64,000 nucleotides of DNA from Nonomuraea sp. NEAU-A123 (GTDB lineage: Bacteria; Actinomycetota; Actinomycetes; Streptosporangiales; Streptosporangiaceae): positions 124,001-188,000 of the forward strand of contig NZ_JAHFZZ010000010.1 in assembly GCF_018603905.1 (NCBI RefSeq). The letters are read 5' to 3'. The notes under the pieces were generated by a model that saw only the letters and a list, made by a program, of their open reading frames with translations, was not told where the DNA came from and made no database searches. Shown in pieces: positions 8,510-17,257 of this stretch. The translations under genes were made by a program, and so were the position numbers. Numbering within the stretch: the first letter of the stretch is position 1; each line of letters opens with the position of its first letter.

Positions 8510-9790
8510 CTACTCGCAAGTATTCGTTTCCGGGGTGCAGAGCTTGATCTCGGGGTAGGTCGCCGACGACTTGTCCAGCAGGGGCTGCGGCTTCTTCAGC
8601 AGGTGCAGGTCGAAGAAGGCGCCGACGTACCTGCGGGTGATCTCCATGGAGCGCGCGCCCTTCACGTCCGCGCCGACGTCGAGACCCAGCTCGTCAGCCA
8701 GCGCCACGATGTCGGTGAAGGACTCGTGGATGGCGCCGGTCAGCAGGATCCAGCGCTTCCACCCGGTCAGGAGCTTCCAGTCGCGCTCCCACGTGGCGAC
8801 CGCCGAGCCGCCTGTCCCCGGTGTGTACGTGGCGGACTTGCCCAGGAACATGAACGGCCGCGACAGCTGGGTGTCGAGGATCCCGGTATCCGTGGTGCCG
8901 TCGATGTCGATCCCGGCGCGGATCCGGGAGTCGTTGAGCAGCGCGGCGACGACGCTGGCACCGCCCGCGGAGTGGCCGGCCATCGCGATCCGGGACGGGT
9001 CGATCAGGGAGGCGCCCTTCCCCTTCGGGTGCCGCCCGGTCAACTGGTCGAGTACGAAGGAGACATCGGCCGCCCGTCCCTTCGACATTTTCGTGAAGAG
9101 GGATTCGTCGTGGTCGCCCTCGCAGGGGACACAGGTGGTGACCCGTCCGTCGGGGAAGCTCTGGCCGACGTTCTCGTAGGTGTGACCGATTGCGGCCACC
9201 ACATAGCCCCTGCTCGCCAGATCCTCGGCGAGGCCGGACAGCGTGCTGCGGGACTTCTTGAAACCGGGGGAAAGCACCACCAGGGGCAGGCCGCGCTTAC
9301 GCCCTGCCGGTTTCGCGTCGGTGAACGCGTTGGTCCGCGTCTTGCTCAGCGCGTCGAGCGGGACGCCGGTGATCTTTCCGTCTTTGAGGAGGAGTTCCGA
9401 CTCCTTCGGCGTCATGTACTGCGCCCGCTGACGGCCCGGTGACTTGGCCGGGTACCACAGGGAGACCATGAGCTCTCGCGCCTTCATGGAGGGGACCCAC
9501 GGGTCGGGGCGGGAGGCGTCCTTCAGGTACAGGGACGTGACGCCGACCGAGTGAGGGCCGGTGGGCTTGGGCAGGAACGGCGTAGCGCTGACCTCGGCCG
9601 ATGGCGTGGCAGATGCGACGGAGGCGGACGCGGATGTGGCGGATGCCGACGCGACGGATGCGGACGCGGCGGGGACCGTGATGGCCGACGTGATCAGGGC
9701 GAGGAGTCCGACGACAGCGGCCAGGCCGTCGCGCGTGACCCGGTGCCGAAGCTGGGCCGTGCCGGCGCTGTCTGTGGGGGCATGACTCAT
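8510..9790 (-). CDS. secreted alpha/beta hydrolase (PAF-acetylhydrolase/dienelactone hydrolase-like)
   Basis: A 426-residue serine hydrolase. Residues 20-45 form a signal sequence, followed by a low-complexity Ala/Ser stretch to about residue 70. The nucleophile elbow GHSAGG has Ser274, and an HESF segment near the C-terminus probably supplies the histidine. The overall pattern resembles the PAF-AH isoform II/lipase group, which hydrolyses esters outside the membrane. A clear paralogue lies at 43845-45047. That gene also stands downstream of an ABC exporter pair, as this one does 203 bp away. The preceding gap (9791-9993) holds no gene. Confidence 0.82.
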   Translation of the reverse strand: MSHAPTDSAGTAQLRHRVTRDGLAAVVGLLALITSAITVPAASASVASASATSASASVASATPSAEVSATPFLPKPTGPHSVGVTSLYLKDASRPDPWVPSMKARELMVSLWYPAKSPGRQRAQYMTPKESELLLKDGKITGVPLDALSKTRTNAFTDAKPAGRKRGLPLVVLSPGFKKSRSTLSGLAEDLASRGYVVAAIGHTYENVGQSFPDGRVTTCVPCEGDHDESLFTKMSKGRAADVSFVLDQLTGRHPKGKGASLIDPSRIAMAGHSAGGASVVAALLNDSRIRAGIDIDGTTDTGILDTQLSRPFMFLGKSATYTPGTGGSAVATWERDWKLLTGWKRWILLTGAIHESFTDIVALADELGLDVGADVKGARSMEITRRYVGAFFDLHLLKKPQPLLDKSSATYPEIKLCTPETNTCE

Positions 9791-9993
9791 GAAGGTGTCT
9801 GTCCTTTCGATGGGGCTGCTACCGCGCCGGGAGGCTCCCGTGGGCGGCCTGATTTCGGGCAGGGTCGAGTGCCCCCGGAACAGGCGTCAGCGTGGCGCCG
9901 ATCTCAGCTGCGGGGGAGGTACAAGGCCGGAGAGGCGGGCGGCCAGGAGGTCGGCCGCTCCTTGCCTGGGCGGGCCGGGCTAGGGGTTGGTGG

Positions 9994-11016
9994 TCAGGGC
10001 AGGCGGGTGCGGGTCCACCGGATGCAGAGCCAGGTCAACAGGGCGGAGAGGGTGAGGAAGATCGCTGTCTCGATCCCTTGCAGGGCCCAGAAGCGGCTGG
10101 CGGGCTGGTAGGTCACGAGTTGCCGGTAGCCGAGGGCGCTGAGCTTCGCGAAGCACTCCTGGCTGGGCACAGGATGGGTCTCGGATACCTGCCGCGGCGG
10201 CATCACGCAGGTGGCCGTCCAGGGCGGCGCCGTGACTGCCTGTCCGGCGGCGTCTACGGTCTCGGCAGCCAGGACCCAGGCGCCCCGCGGTCCGGCCACG
10301 GCCAGCTCCGCCACCCCGCCGGAGCCGCTCACACCCAGCTTCGAGATGTTCGCCGAGGTGATCGGGATGGTGTCCTGCGCTGCGGGGATCACGTACGGGC
10401 GCACCGCGAAAAGGACGGCGACCTGGACGGCGACGAACACGGCGAGGGTGACGGCCATGGCGAGCACAGTGCGGCGCAGGAGAATCCCGGCGGCGACCCC
10501 GAGGACGAAGGCGAAGACCGCATAGCCGACGGGCACGATCCCGCGCGCGCCGAACACCGGCGGCGAAACACGCGAGGCGAAGGCATCGGCCCCGGTCACG
10601 CTGACGACGTGCGCGAGCGTGGAAGGCTGGCTGGCAGCGTCGATGGAACCGGCCCACCAGGTGACCGCGAGGCTGAGCAGCCCGGCCGCGGTCGCGGCGG
10701 CCAGGCCGGTGAGGGCGAGCTTGGTGGCCAGCCAGCGGGTGCGGGTGACGGTCTGGTTCCACGCCAGGCGGTAGGTACCGGCCTCCAGCTCCCGGGTGAC
10801 CAGCGGGGCGCCCCAGAAGATGCCGATGATGGCGGGCAGCCCGTACACCAGCATGATGCCGGCGTTGTACACCTTGTCCTCGGCCGAGGTGAGCCGCGCG
10901 ACGCCGGAGCCGGGCAGCGGCGGGCCGGTGATCACGAGAATGACGACGAGAACGGCGAGGAGGCCGTACACCGCCATGGCCTGTCCGCGGAACTGCCGCC
11001 AGGCCAGCCAGATCAT
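9994..11016 (-). CDS. ABC transporter permease
   Basis: A 340-residue membrane protein starting MIWLAWRQFRGQAM, with six or so hydrophobic segments. An extracytoplasmic loop of roughly 90 residues precedes the last helix. This is the usual layout of ABC-2-like permeases in YtrA-type cassettes. Its start overlaps the stop of the ATPase gene by 4 nt (ATGA), so the two are coupled. It probably exports a cell-envelope-active compound or lipid; the substrate is unknown. Confidence 0.85.
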   Translation of the reverse strand: MIWLAWRQFRGQAMAVYGLLAVLVVILVITGPPLPGSGVARLTSAEDKVYNAGIMLVYGLPAIIGIFWGAPLVTRELEAGTYRLAWNQTVTRTRWLATKLALTGLAAATAAGLLSLAVTWWAGSIDAASQPSTLAHVVSVTGADAFASRVSPPVFGARGIVPVGYAVFAFVLGVAAGILLRRTVLAMAVTLAVFVAVQVAVLFAVRPYVIPAAQDTIPITSANISKLGVSGSGGVAELAVAGPRGAWVLAAETVDAAGQAVTAPPWTATCVMPPRQVSETHPVPSQECFAKLSALGYRQLVTYQPASRFWALQGIETAIFLTLSALLTWLCIRWTRTRLP

Positions 11017-11921
11017 CGAAGCACCTCCAGGGCGGGGCGGCGGCCCGAGCCCGAGCCGGAGCCGACGCGGGCGGTCCGGCCCATGTAGGCCAGGACGAGG
11101 TCTTCCAAGCCGATCGTGCTGACGGTCCAGGCGGGATCGAGGATCGGTGCCTCGGTACGGATGATCAGCGTGGTCTGCCGGTCGGTGTGGCTGGCGGAGA
11201 TGACGTGCTGGTCCGCGGGGAGGGTGGCGATGTCGCGGCGGGGTCCGACCAGCCGGTGGTGGGTGGCCAGGAGCCCGTCTATCTCCCCGGTGATCTCGAC
11301 CTGGGAGGTGACCAGCACGATGAGGTGGTCACAGACGCGTTCCAGGTCGGCGACCAGGTGGGAGGAGAGCACGACGCTGAGTCCGTGTTCGGCGACAGCC
11401 TCCATAAGGTCTTGCAGGACCTCCCGCCGGGCGAGCGGGTCGAGGGCGGCCACCGGCTCGTCGAGGATCAGCAACTCGGGTCGTTTGGCGAGGCCCAGGG
11501 TCAGGGCGAGCTGGGCGCGCTGACCGCCCGACAGCTTCCCGGCCCGCTGGTTCGGGTCCAGGCCGAGCCGCTCGATCCGCCGGCGCGCCAGGGCGTCGTC
11601 CCAGCTCGGGTTGAGCCGGGCCCCGAGGCGCAGGTGGTCGGAGACGGTCAATCTCGCATAGGTGGGGGTGTCCTGGGCGACGTAGCCGACCTTCGCCAGT
11701 TGCGCCGGGCCGCTGCCGGGGCGGCCGCCGCACACCTCGATCGTGCCCGCCGTCGGCGTCAGCATCCCGGCGGCCAGGTTCAGCAGCGTCGACTTCCCGG
11801 CGCCGTTGGGGCCGACCAGGCCGGTCACGTGCCCGGCCGGGATCTCCAGGGTGCAGTCGGTCAACGCCCAGCGCCGTTGGTACTTCTTGCCCAGCGCTCG
11901 GGCCCGCAGAACCGCGGTCAT
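11013..11921 (-). CDS. ABC transporter ATP-binding protein
   Basis: A 302-residue nucleotide-binding subunit. Walker A GPNGAGKST is at residues 37-45, the signature LSGGQRAQLAL is in the middle, and Walker B LLILDEP is followed by the ASSHL-type switch histidine. It powers the adjacent permease. It is preceded by GGAGGAGAC and lies 46 bp downstream of a GntR/YtrA regulator. Regulator, ATPase and permease form a standard cassette. Confidence 0.93.
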   Translation of the reverse strand: MTAVLRARALGKKYQRRWALTDCTLEIPAGHVTGLVGPNGAGKSTLLNLAAGMLTPTAGTIEVCGGRPGSGPAQLAKVGYVAQDTPTYARLTVSDHLRLGARLNPSWDDALARRRIERLGLDPNQRAGKLSGGQRAQLALTLGLAKRPELLILDEPVAALDPLARREVLQDLMEAVAEHGLSVVLSSHLVADLERVCDHLIVLVTSQVEITGEIDGLLATHHRLVGPRRDIATLPADQHVISASHTDRQTTLIIRTEAPILDPAWTVSTIGLEDLVLAYMGRTARVGSGSGSGRRPALEVLR

Positions 11922-11967
11922 GAGGTCTCCTCCGGAGCCTCCATATCGAGGCCCTCGCTGCGGTCGG

Positions 11968-12360
11968 TCACGCTATGTTCTCCTGAGCGGCGGTCCGAAA
12001 GGTGGTCATGAACAGGGCCTCGATGCTCTCGTCGTCGAGCCCGGCCAGGCGGGCCTTGGCCAGCCAGCGCCGCAGGTCCTGCCGCAGCGGACCGTGCGCG
12101 GCCAGCGAGGCGTCGGCCAGCGTCCGGGTCACGAACGTGCCGACACCCGGGCGGGCGGCTACAAGCCCGTCGTGTTCGAGTTCCCGGTAGGCCTTGAGCA
12201 CGGTGTTGGGGTTGATCGCCAACCGCGCCACCACGTCCTTGACCGTCGGAAGCTGGTCTCCCTCTCGCAGCAGACCCAGCCTCAGCGCCTGCCGTACCTG
12301 CTGGACCACCTGCAGGTACGGCGAGACACCGGACCGGACGTCCAGATGGAACTCGATCAC
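11968..12360 (-). CDS. GntR family (YtrA subfamily) transcriptional regulator
   Basis: A 130-residue repressor with a GntR winged helix: QVVQQVRQALRLGLLREGDQLPTVKDVVARLAINPNTVLKAY. Only a short helical tail follows, which defines the YtrA subfamily. I chose the GTG at 12360 because GGAGGA lies 5 bp upstream and MIEFHLD is the normal start; the ATG at 12372 overlaps that ribosome-binding site. The subfamily typically represses its own operon with ABC exporters and responds to envelope stress or peptide antibiotics. Confidence 0.87.
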   Translation of the reverse strand: MIEFHLDVRSGVSPYLQVVQQVRQALRLGLLREGDQLPTVKDVVARLAINPNTVLKAYRELEHDGLVAARPGVGTFVTRTLADASLAAHGPLRQDLRRWLAKARLAGLDDESIEALFMTTFRTAAQENIA

Positions 12361-12372
12361 GTATTCCTCCAT

Positions 12373-12420
12373 TTATCTACTTATATAGCACTTTAGACCT
12401 TGAGGCAGACGACTCGTCAA
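12373..12420 (-). promoter_or_regulatory. promoter/operator region of the GntR-ABC operon
   Basis: On the minus strand TTGACG (12415-12420) is followed after 19 bp by TAAAGT (12390-12395). An AT-rich, imperfectly symmetric CTATATAAGTAG element lies just downstream. A YtrA-type repressor would be expected to bind here. The 19-bp spacing is long for a sigma70-type promoter. Confidence 0.4.
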
Positions 12421-12496
12421 AACCAAGGTCTCCCGCGCGAGCCCGCGCTCCTCGGCCTTGGCGCTCTACGCTGGGCAGCGAGCGAGAGGAATCCTC

Positions 12497-14119
12497 ATGA
12501 CCGTGCTTGGCAGGCTGTTCGACAGGTTCCTCGGGCTGCCGGAGGCGGTGGCCGATGATGTCGCGGTCGCGCGTGATCTGCGGGTCGCGATGCCCGACGG
12601 CGCGGTGCTGCTCGCCGATCGCTACCGGCCTCGTGGTGCCGGGCCGCTGCCCGTGGTCTTGATGCGCACGCCGTACGGAAAGCACCGGATCGACGTGCTG
12701 GCGCTCGCGGGTGTGCTGGCCAGGCGCGGGATGCAGGTCGTCGTCCAGAACACCCGGGGCGTCTTCGGCTCCGGCGGCCGCTTCCACGCCTTTCATCAGG
12801 AGAAGGACGACGGCCTGGCCACGGCGGCGTGGCTGCGCGCGCAGCCGTGGTGTGACGGGCGGCTGGCCATGGCGGGGGCCAGCTATCTCGGCTACACGCA
12901 GTGGGCGGTCGGGCCCTACCTGGATCCACCGCTGGAGGCGATGGGGCTGGGGATCACGGCCAGCGAGTTCGTCAGCACGTTCTATCCGGGCGGCGTTCTG
13001 GGCCTGCACAACATGCTGACCTGGTCGGCGCTGATCGGCACCCAGGAGGAGGCGCTGCTGGGCGGGCTGCTGCCCGACCCCCGCCAGGAGCGGCGCGTAC
13101 GGCGGGCCATGGCGCACGTCCCCATCGGCACATCCGACGTGGCGGCGATCGGCAAGCCGGAGCCGTTCCTGCGCGAGGTGGCGGCGCACGCGGAGCCGGG
13201 CGACGACTTCTGGGCGGCCACCGACCACAGCGCGGCCGTGGCCAGGATGACCACGCCGACCAGCATGGTGACCGGCTGGTGGGACCTGTTCCTGCCCGCG
13301 CAGCTACGTGACTTCGCCGCGCTGCGGGAGGCGGGGCGGCACAGCCGGATCACGATCGGCCCGTGGGGGCATGACCTGGGCGCGATACGCGCCCTGATGA
13401 TCGACCAGGTGTCGTGGCTGTCCGCGCACCTGCTCGGCGACACCGCTCAGCTCTACCAGGCGCCAGTACGCCTCTACCTGCAGAAGGCCAACCGCTGGCT
13501 GGACTTCGACCGGTGGCCGCCCGCGGAGTCCACTCCGACGCCGCTGTATCTGCGCAACGGTCAGGGGCTCGGCTGGGAGGCGCCGGACAAGAGCGATTCC
13601 GGCACGTTCGTCTACGATCCGGCACACCCCACACGGTCGCCGGGCGGTCCGATGCTGTCGGCCAAGGAGCTCGGCCAGCGCGACAACCGGGAGGTGGAGC
13701 GCCGCTCCGACGTACTCGTCCACACCGCCTCGCCGCTCACCCGGGATCTCGACCTGGTCGGACCGGTTTCGGCCGTCGTGCACGTACGGACTGACACGGG
13801 GCATGCCGACCTGTTCGTACGGCTCTGCGACGTCGATCCCTCGGGCGTCTCCCGGAACGTCACCGACGGCATCGTCCGCCTGCCCTCAGGCTCGCAGGGC
13901 GTGACCCGGGCCGAGGTCGAGCTACACCCGACCGGGTACCGCTTCCGGAAGGGGCACCGGCTGCGGGTGCAGGTGGCGGGGGGCGCGTTCCCGAGGTTCG
14001 CGCGTAACCATGGAACCGGCGAGCCGGCGGGCGGGGCCGTGCGCACGCGGAGAACCTCGTTCGAAATCTTTCATGGTCCGGAATATCCGTCGGCATTGAT
14101 CCTTCCAATTCTCGGATAA
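12497..14119 (+). CDS. CocE/NonD family hydrolase (X-Pro dipeptidyl-peptidase S15-like)
   Basis: A 540-residue serine hydrolase. An N-terminal alpha/beta hydrolase core has the nucleophile in AMAGASYLGYTQW (Ser129), preceded by the VVVQNTRGVFGSGG segment conserved in cocaine esterase-type enzymes. WGHDLGA near residue 295 probably supplies the catalytic His. The last 200 residues match the jelly-roll domain of the S15/CocE group. The ATG at 12497 has GAGAGGA upstream. Substrates in the family include esters, amides and beta-lactam side chains; this one is unassigned. Confidence 0.87.
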   Translation: MTVLGRLFDRFLGLPEAVADDVAVARDLRVAMPDGAVLLADRYRPRGAGPLPVVLMRTPYGKHRIDVLALAGVLARRGMQVVVQNTRGVFGSGGRFHAFHQEKDDGLATAAWLRAQPWCDGRLAMAGASYLGYTQWAVGPYLDPPLEAMGLGITASEFVSTFYPGGVLGLHNMLTWSALIGTQEEALLGGLLPDPRQERRVRRAMAHVPIGTSDVAAIGKPEPFLREVAAHAEPGDDFWAATDHSAAVARMTTPTSMVTGWWDLFLPAQLRDFAALREAGRHSRITIGPWGHDLGAIRALMIDQVSWLSAHLLGDTAQLYQAPVRLYLQKANRWLDFDRWPPAESTPTPLYLRNGQGLGWEAPDKSDSGTFVYDPAHPTRSPGGPMLSAKELGQRDNREVERRSDVLVHTASPLTRDLDLVGPVSAVVHVRTDTGHADLFVRLCDVDPSGVSRNVTDGIVRLPSGSQGVTRAEVELHPTGYRFRKGHRLRVQVAGGAFPRFARNHGTGEPAGGAVRTRRTSFEIFHGPEYPSALILPILG

Positions 14120-14191
14120 AAGCCACAAATGCCCCTTTATCGCGAACATGGTCAATTAGCGGCGGCGGGAGGGACGTCGTAGCCTCTGAAG

Positions 14192-14338
14192 ATGGATCCG
14201 GATCGCGGTCGTCACGAATGGGGCGATCGAGGCAGAAAACGCACAGTCATCGCAGGCTGCCTGGTGGTCTGTGGCATCGGCGCGATTATCTGGCTGATTG
14301 CCCTGGGCGCGATCTGGTATTTCTTTTTACGATCATAA
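14192..14338 (+). CDS. small single-span membrane protein
   Basis: A 48-residue frame starts with a charged MDPDRGRHEWGDRGRKR and continues with one hydrophobic segment (about residues 19-46). It stops with TAA right after a T5 run. The ribosome-binding site is weak. Downstream of this stop, GC3-rich codons continue in the -1 frame to 14535, so this may be the first part of a longer broken or frameshifted gene. No function recognised. Confidence 0.45.
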   Translation: MDPDRGRHEWGDRGRKRTVIAGCLVVCGIGAIIWLIALGAIWYFFLRS

Positions 14339-14535
14339 AGTTCGAGCTCGCCAAGGTCACCGACGATCCGTCGGTACGGTTACGCGCCTACGAAAAGGCA
14401 CGCTACCCGCACATCTCTCTGGTCTCCCGGCTGGCCAGGCGCAATCCCGCCAACTGGCGCATCCCCCCGCTGATAGGCCGCCTGTTCCCAGAAACATCCC
14501 ACACCGCCATGCTCGCCCGCTTCAGCACCGCCTGA
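14339..14535 (+). other. coding-like continuation in the -1 frame of the small membrane protein
   Basis: The frame reading FELAKVTDDPSVRLRAYEKARYP to TAMLARFSTA has strong GC3 bias and ends in TGA at 14533-14535. It lacks a convincing start of its own. It joins the 14192 frame by a one-base backward shift at TTCTTTTTAC. Either the pair is one gene broken by a T-run indel, or a real frameshift occurs. Confidence 0.4.
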
Positions 14536-14618
14536 CCGCGCCCGCTGTGCGATCCGTCTCACCGCAGCCCCGGACGGAACGCTCCTAGCGGCTCTTTCAC
14601 GGGTGCGTCCGTGGCGAC

Positions 14619-15455
14619 TCAGAAATGCTGCAGCCCGGTCACCCGGAGCAGGTCGAGTGCCGTGGCCTCGGGGGATCCCGGTTCGGCCGAGTACACGAGC
14701 ATGGTCTGGCTGCTGTCCGGGAGCAGGAGGGTGTCGCAGTCGAGCGTGATCGTTCCCAGACTGGGGTGACTGATGCTCTTGGACGCGGTACGCCATGGGG
14801 AGGATCGGCCCTCCCGCCACAGCTCGTCGAATCGCGGGCTGCCATGACGGAGTTCCCTGATCAGTTGGGCCAGGTCGGGGTCGTTGGGGTAGCGGGCATG
14901 GGCGGCACGTAGGGTGCCGACCGAGGCGCGGGCCGCCGCGTCGTCTTCGTCCGGACCTGCGGCGACCTGGCAGCGGCTACTGCCGAGAAAGCGCTGCCAG
15001 ATGAGGTTGCGTTGCCGCTGGGGCCATGCGGACATGTCGCCTTGAAGTGCCGCCGCGAGGGGATTCCAGGCCAGCACGTCGCCCTTGGCCGACAGCACCA
15101 GCACGGGCAGATCCGCCATGCGGTCCAGCAGCCGGAACACGCTCGGGCGTACGACCATGGCGATGCGTCCGGCCTGCGGCGGCTCGTGGTCGGCGAGCCG
15201 GAATATCAGGTCACGGTCATCGTCGTCGAGCCGCAGGGCCTGGGCCAACGCGGCGATGACCTGGCTCGAGGGCCGTGGCCCGCGCCCCTGCTCGAGGCGG
15301 ACCACGTAATCGACGCTCAGACCCGCGAGCATGGCCACTTCCTCCCGCCGCAGACCTGGCACCTGGCGGCGCATGCCCGTCGGCAGCCCGACGTCCTGCG
15401 GTCGCACCCTTGCCCGGGCGGTGCGGAGTACTTCGGCGAGTTCGGGGCGGTTCAC
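14619..15455 (-). CDS. XRE family transcriptional regulator with MmyB-like ligand domain
   Basis: A 278-residue protein. The N-terminal helix-turn-helix (LRREEVAMLAGLSVDYVVRLEQGRG, about residues 35-60) is followed by a PAS-like MmyB domain with the typical VLAWNPLAAAL and DCDTLLLPDSSQTMLVY segments. The GTG at 15455 gives the usual start MNRPELAEVLRTARARV. It is divergent from an SDR gene 103 bp away. In this family the regulator commonly controls the neighbouring dehydrogenase, sometimes with a fatty-acid-like ligand. Confidence 0.87.
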   Translation of the reverse strand: MNRPELAEVLRTARARVRPQDVGLPTGMRRQVPGLRREEVAMLAGLSVDYVVRLEQGRGPRPSSQVIAALAQALRLDDDDRDLIFRLADHEPPQAGRIAMVVRPSVFRLLDRMADLPVLVLSAKGDVLAWNPLAAALQGDMSAWPQRQRNLIWQRFLGSSRCQVAAGPDEDDAAARASVGTLRAAHARYPNDPDLAQLIRELRHGSPRFDELWREGRSSPWRTASKSISHPSLGTITLDCDTLLLPDSSQTMLVYSAEPGSPEATALDLLRVTGLQHF

Positions 15456-15558
15456 TCCCCGATCATGCCGCACAGACCGCGCCGACCGGGTGGTACCGCA
15501 GGTCCCATGCCTCAGCGGTCCTGGCGGGCACCGGGCGCGGGCACTGATGATCGGCTCC

Positions 15559-16281
15559 ATGACAGACGTGAAGACGGTGGCGCTGGTCACCGGAGCGAAC
15601 AAAGGGCTGGGCCGGGAGACCGTACGCCGCCTGGCCGAAAGACAGTGGCTGGTCCTCCTGGCCGCTCGGGACCGGGAACGGGGCAGGCAGGCCGCGGACA
15701 CGCTGGCGGGTGAGGGGCTCGAGGTCGAGTTCGTCGAGCTCGACGTGACCTCGGACGAATCCGTGGCGGCGGCCGTGAAGGCCGTCGCCGAGCGCGTGGG
15801 TCGCCTGGATGTGCTGGTCAACAACGCCGGCGTCGGTGGCCCGTTGCTGGATCCGGCCGACATGGACGCCGACACGCTACGGGAGCTGTACGAGGTCAAC
15901 GTGTTCGGTCAGGTGCGCGTCACCCACGCGTTCCTGCCGTTGCTTCGGAAGTCGGAACAGCCCCGCATCGTCATGGTGTCCAGCGCTCTCGCCTCGCTGA
16001 CACACGCCGGCGACCCTGCCCGCCCCGAGTCCGGCTTCCTCAGCCTGGACTATGCCTCATCCAAGTCGGCACTCAACATGATCGTGTCCCAGTACGCCCG
16101 AGCGCTGCCGGCGTTCAAGGTCAACGCCGCGGATCCGGGCAACCCCGCCACCGACATGAACCATCACACGGGTATCCACACCGTCGCCGAGGGGGCCACT
16201 GCGATCATCAGGTTGGCCACCTTGGACGCTGACGGGCCGACCGGAGGCTTTTTCGACGCCAACGGTCCCGTCCCCTGGTAG
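15559..16281 (+). CDS. SDR family oxidoreductase
   Basis: A 240-residue short-chain dehydrogenase similar to carbonyl reductases. TGANKGLG is at residues 11-18, NNAGVGG follows the fourth strand, and the catalytic region includes SSALAS and YASSK. It ends with a GGFFDANGPVPW tail typical of the plant and bacterial carbonyl-reductase-like group. An in-frame ATG at 15547 is an alternative start. It is divergent from the XRE regulator, which probably controls it. Confidence 0.87.
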   Translation: MTDVKTVALVTGANKGLGRETVRRLAERQWLVLLAARDRERGRQAADTLAGEGLEVEFVELDVTSDESVAAAVKAVAERVGRLDVLVNNAGVGGPLLDPADMDADTLRELYEVNVFGQVRVTHAFLPLLRKSEQPRIVMVSSALASLTHAGDPARPESGFLSLDYASSKSALNMIVSQYARALPAFKVNAADPGNPATDMNHHTGIHTVAEGATAIIRLATLDADGPTGGFFDANGPVPW

Positions 16282-16289
16282 GAGTGAAG

Positions 16290-16658
16290 ATGACCACGAT
16301 TCTGACCATTGGGTTGCATCCGAGTGCGATCGACTACACCGAGCATCCGGGCCTTGATGAGGCGACGCTCACCGCACGGATCGAGCGGGGCGATGCGGCT
16401 CTGCGGGCGGCGGGCTTCGACGCGGTGTCGTGCCTGATCGGTACCGACCCGGACGAAGCAGAGAAGACCATCCGTGAACGGTTGTCCGAGGGCCCTTTCG
16501 GCGTGGCCATGATCGGAGGTGGTGTGCGCATGGTGCCCGAGCACACCCTCCTGTTCGAACGGCTGATCAACGTACTGGTGACGACGACACCCGGAATCCG
16601 GTTCTGCTTCAACACCACACCTGAGACGACGGTCGACGCCATTCGCCGTTGGATATAG
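16290..16658 (+). CDS. conserved hypothetical protein
   Basis: A 122-residue soluble protein I do not recognise. It alternates hydrophobic strands and helices (TTILTIGLHP; FDAVSCLIG; FGVAMIGGGVRM; NVLVTTTPGIRFCFN), suggesting a small alpha/beta fold. AGGAG lies 5 bp before the ATG. It starts 8 bp after the SDR stop and is probably cotranscribed with it. Confidence 0.65.
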   Translation: MTTILTIGLHPSAIDYTEHPGLDEATLTARIERGDAALRAAGFDAVSCLIGTDPDEAEKTIRERLSEGPFGVAMIGGGVRMVPEHTLLFERLINVLVTTTPGIRFCFNTTPETTVDAIRRWI

Positions 16659-16715
16659 CCCTCGGGAACCTCTCGCCGCTCGGCAGCGTACGTGACGTGA
16701 GAGCAGGGAGGTTCG

Positions 16716-17213
16716 ATGAAGCGGATGGCGATCGGAGCGGTGCTCATAGTGACTGCCGGGTGCGCCGCCGGCGGCCAGGTGGCGAAGCCGGGATCGGCGC
16801 CCGCCACCACCGGCCGGGCCCCGTCGCAGACTCCCGGCACCACCACTTCCACCAAGGTGGCGTGTCATGGGACGGCGGTGGTCACCCAGGGCGATGGGTT
16901 TCCCGAGGTGCGGGGCGTCTCGCGGGACGCCGAGGTGTGGGGGTTGCTGTTCGCTCCGGTTCCGTTTCAGCGGGGCAAGGAGGTCAAGATCGTGTGGCGG
17001 ATGACCGGTGAGGGGCCGCTGAAGGTCACGGCCGTGCTGGCCGATGGCACGCGGGCCAGGCCCACGTTCGGTCCCGAGCAGCACGGCGGGTCGTCGTGGC
17101 AGCGGCCGGGTGAGGAGTGGGGCACGGGGTTCGTCTTCCCCAAGGCCGGCTGCTACCGGGTGGACCTGACGCGGACCCGCGGATCGGGCCACTTGTGGCT
17201 ACCCGTGAAATGA
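16716..17213 (+). CDS. secreted lipoprotein of unknown function
   Basis: A 165-residue protein with a short signal peptide (MKRMAIGAVLIVTAGC). The lipobox VTAGC puts the acylated cysteine at residue 16. A Thr/Pro/Ser-rich linker follows, and then a globular part of about 115 residues with two cysteines. CAGGGAGG precedes the ATG. Its 3' end, including the stop, is part of a 20-bp tandem repeat. No family recognised. Confidence 0.75.
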   Translation: MKRMAIGAVLIVTAGCAAGGQVAKPGSAPATTGRAPSQTPGTTTSTKVACHGTAVVTQGDGFPEVRGVSRDAEVWGLLFAPVPFQRGKEVKIVWRMTGEGPLKVTAVLADGTRARPTFGPEQHGGSSWQRPGEEWGTGFVFPKAGCYRVDLTRTRGSGHLWLPVK

Positions 17214-17257
17214 ACCCGTCACCCGTGAAATGAGCCCGTCACCCGTGAAATGAGTCA
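17201..17257. repeat. 20-bp direct tandem repeat, nearly three copies
   Basis: The unit ACCCGTGAAATGARCCCGTC occurs at 17201-17220 and 17221-17240, followed by a partial copy from 17241. The first copy includes the last codons and TGA of the lipoprotein gene. The last copy reaches the stop codon of the convergent hydrolase gene. Confidence 0.85.
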
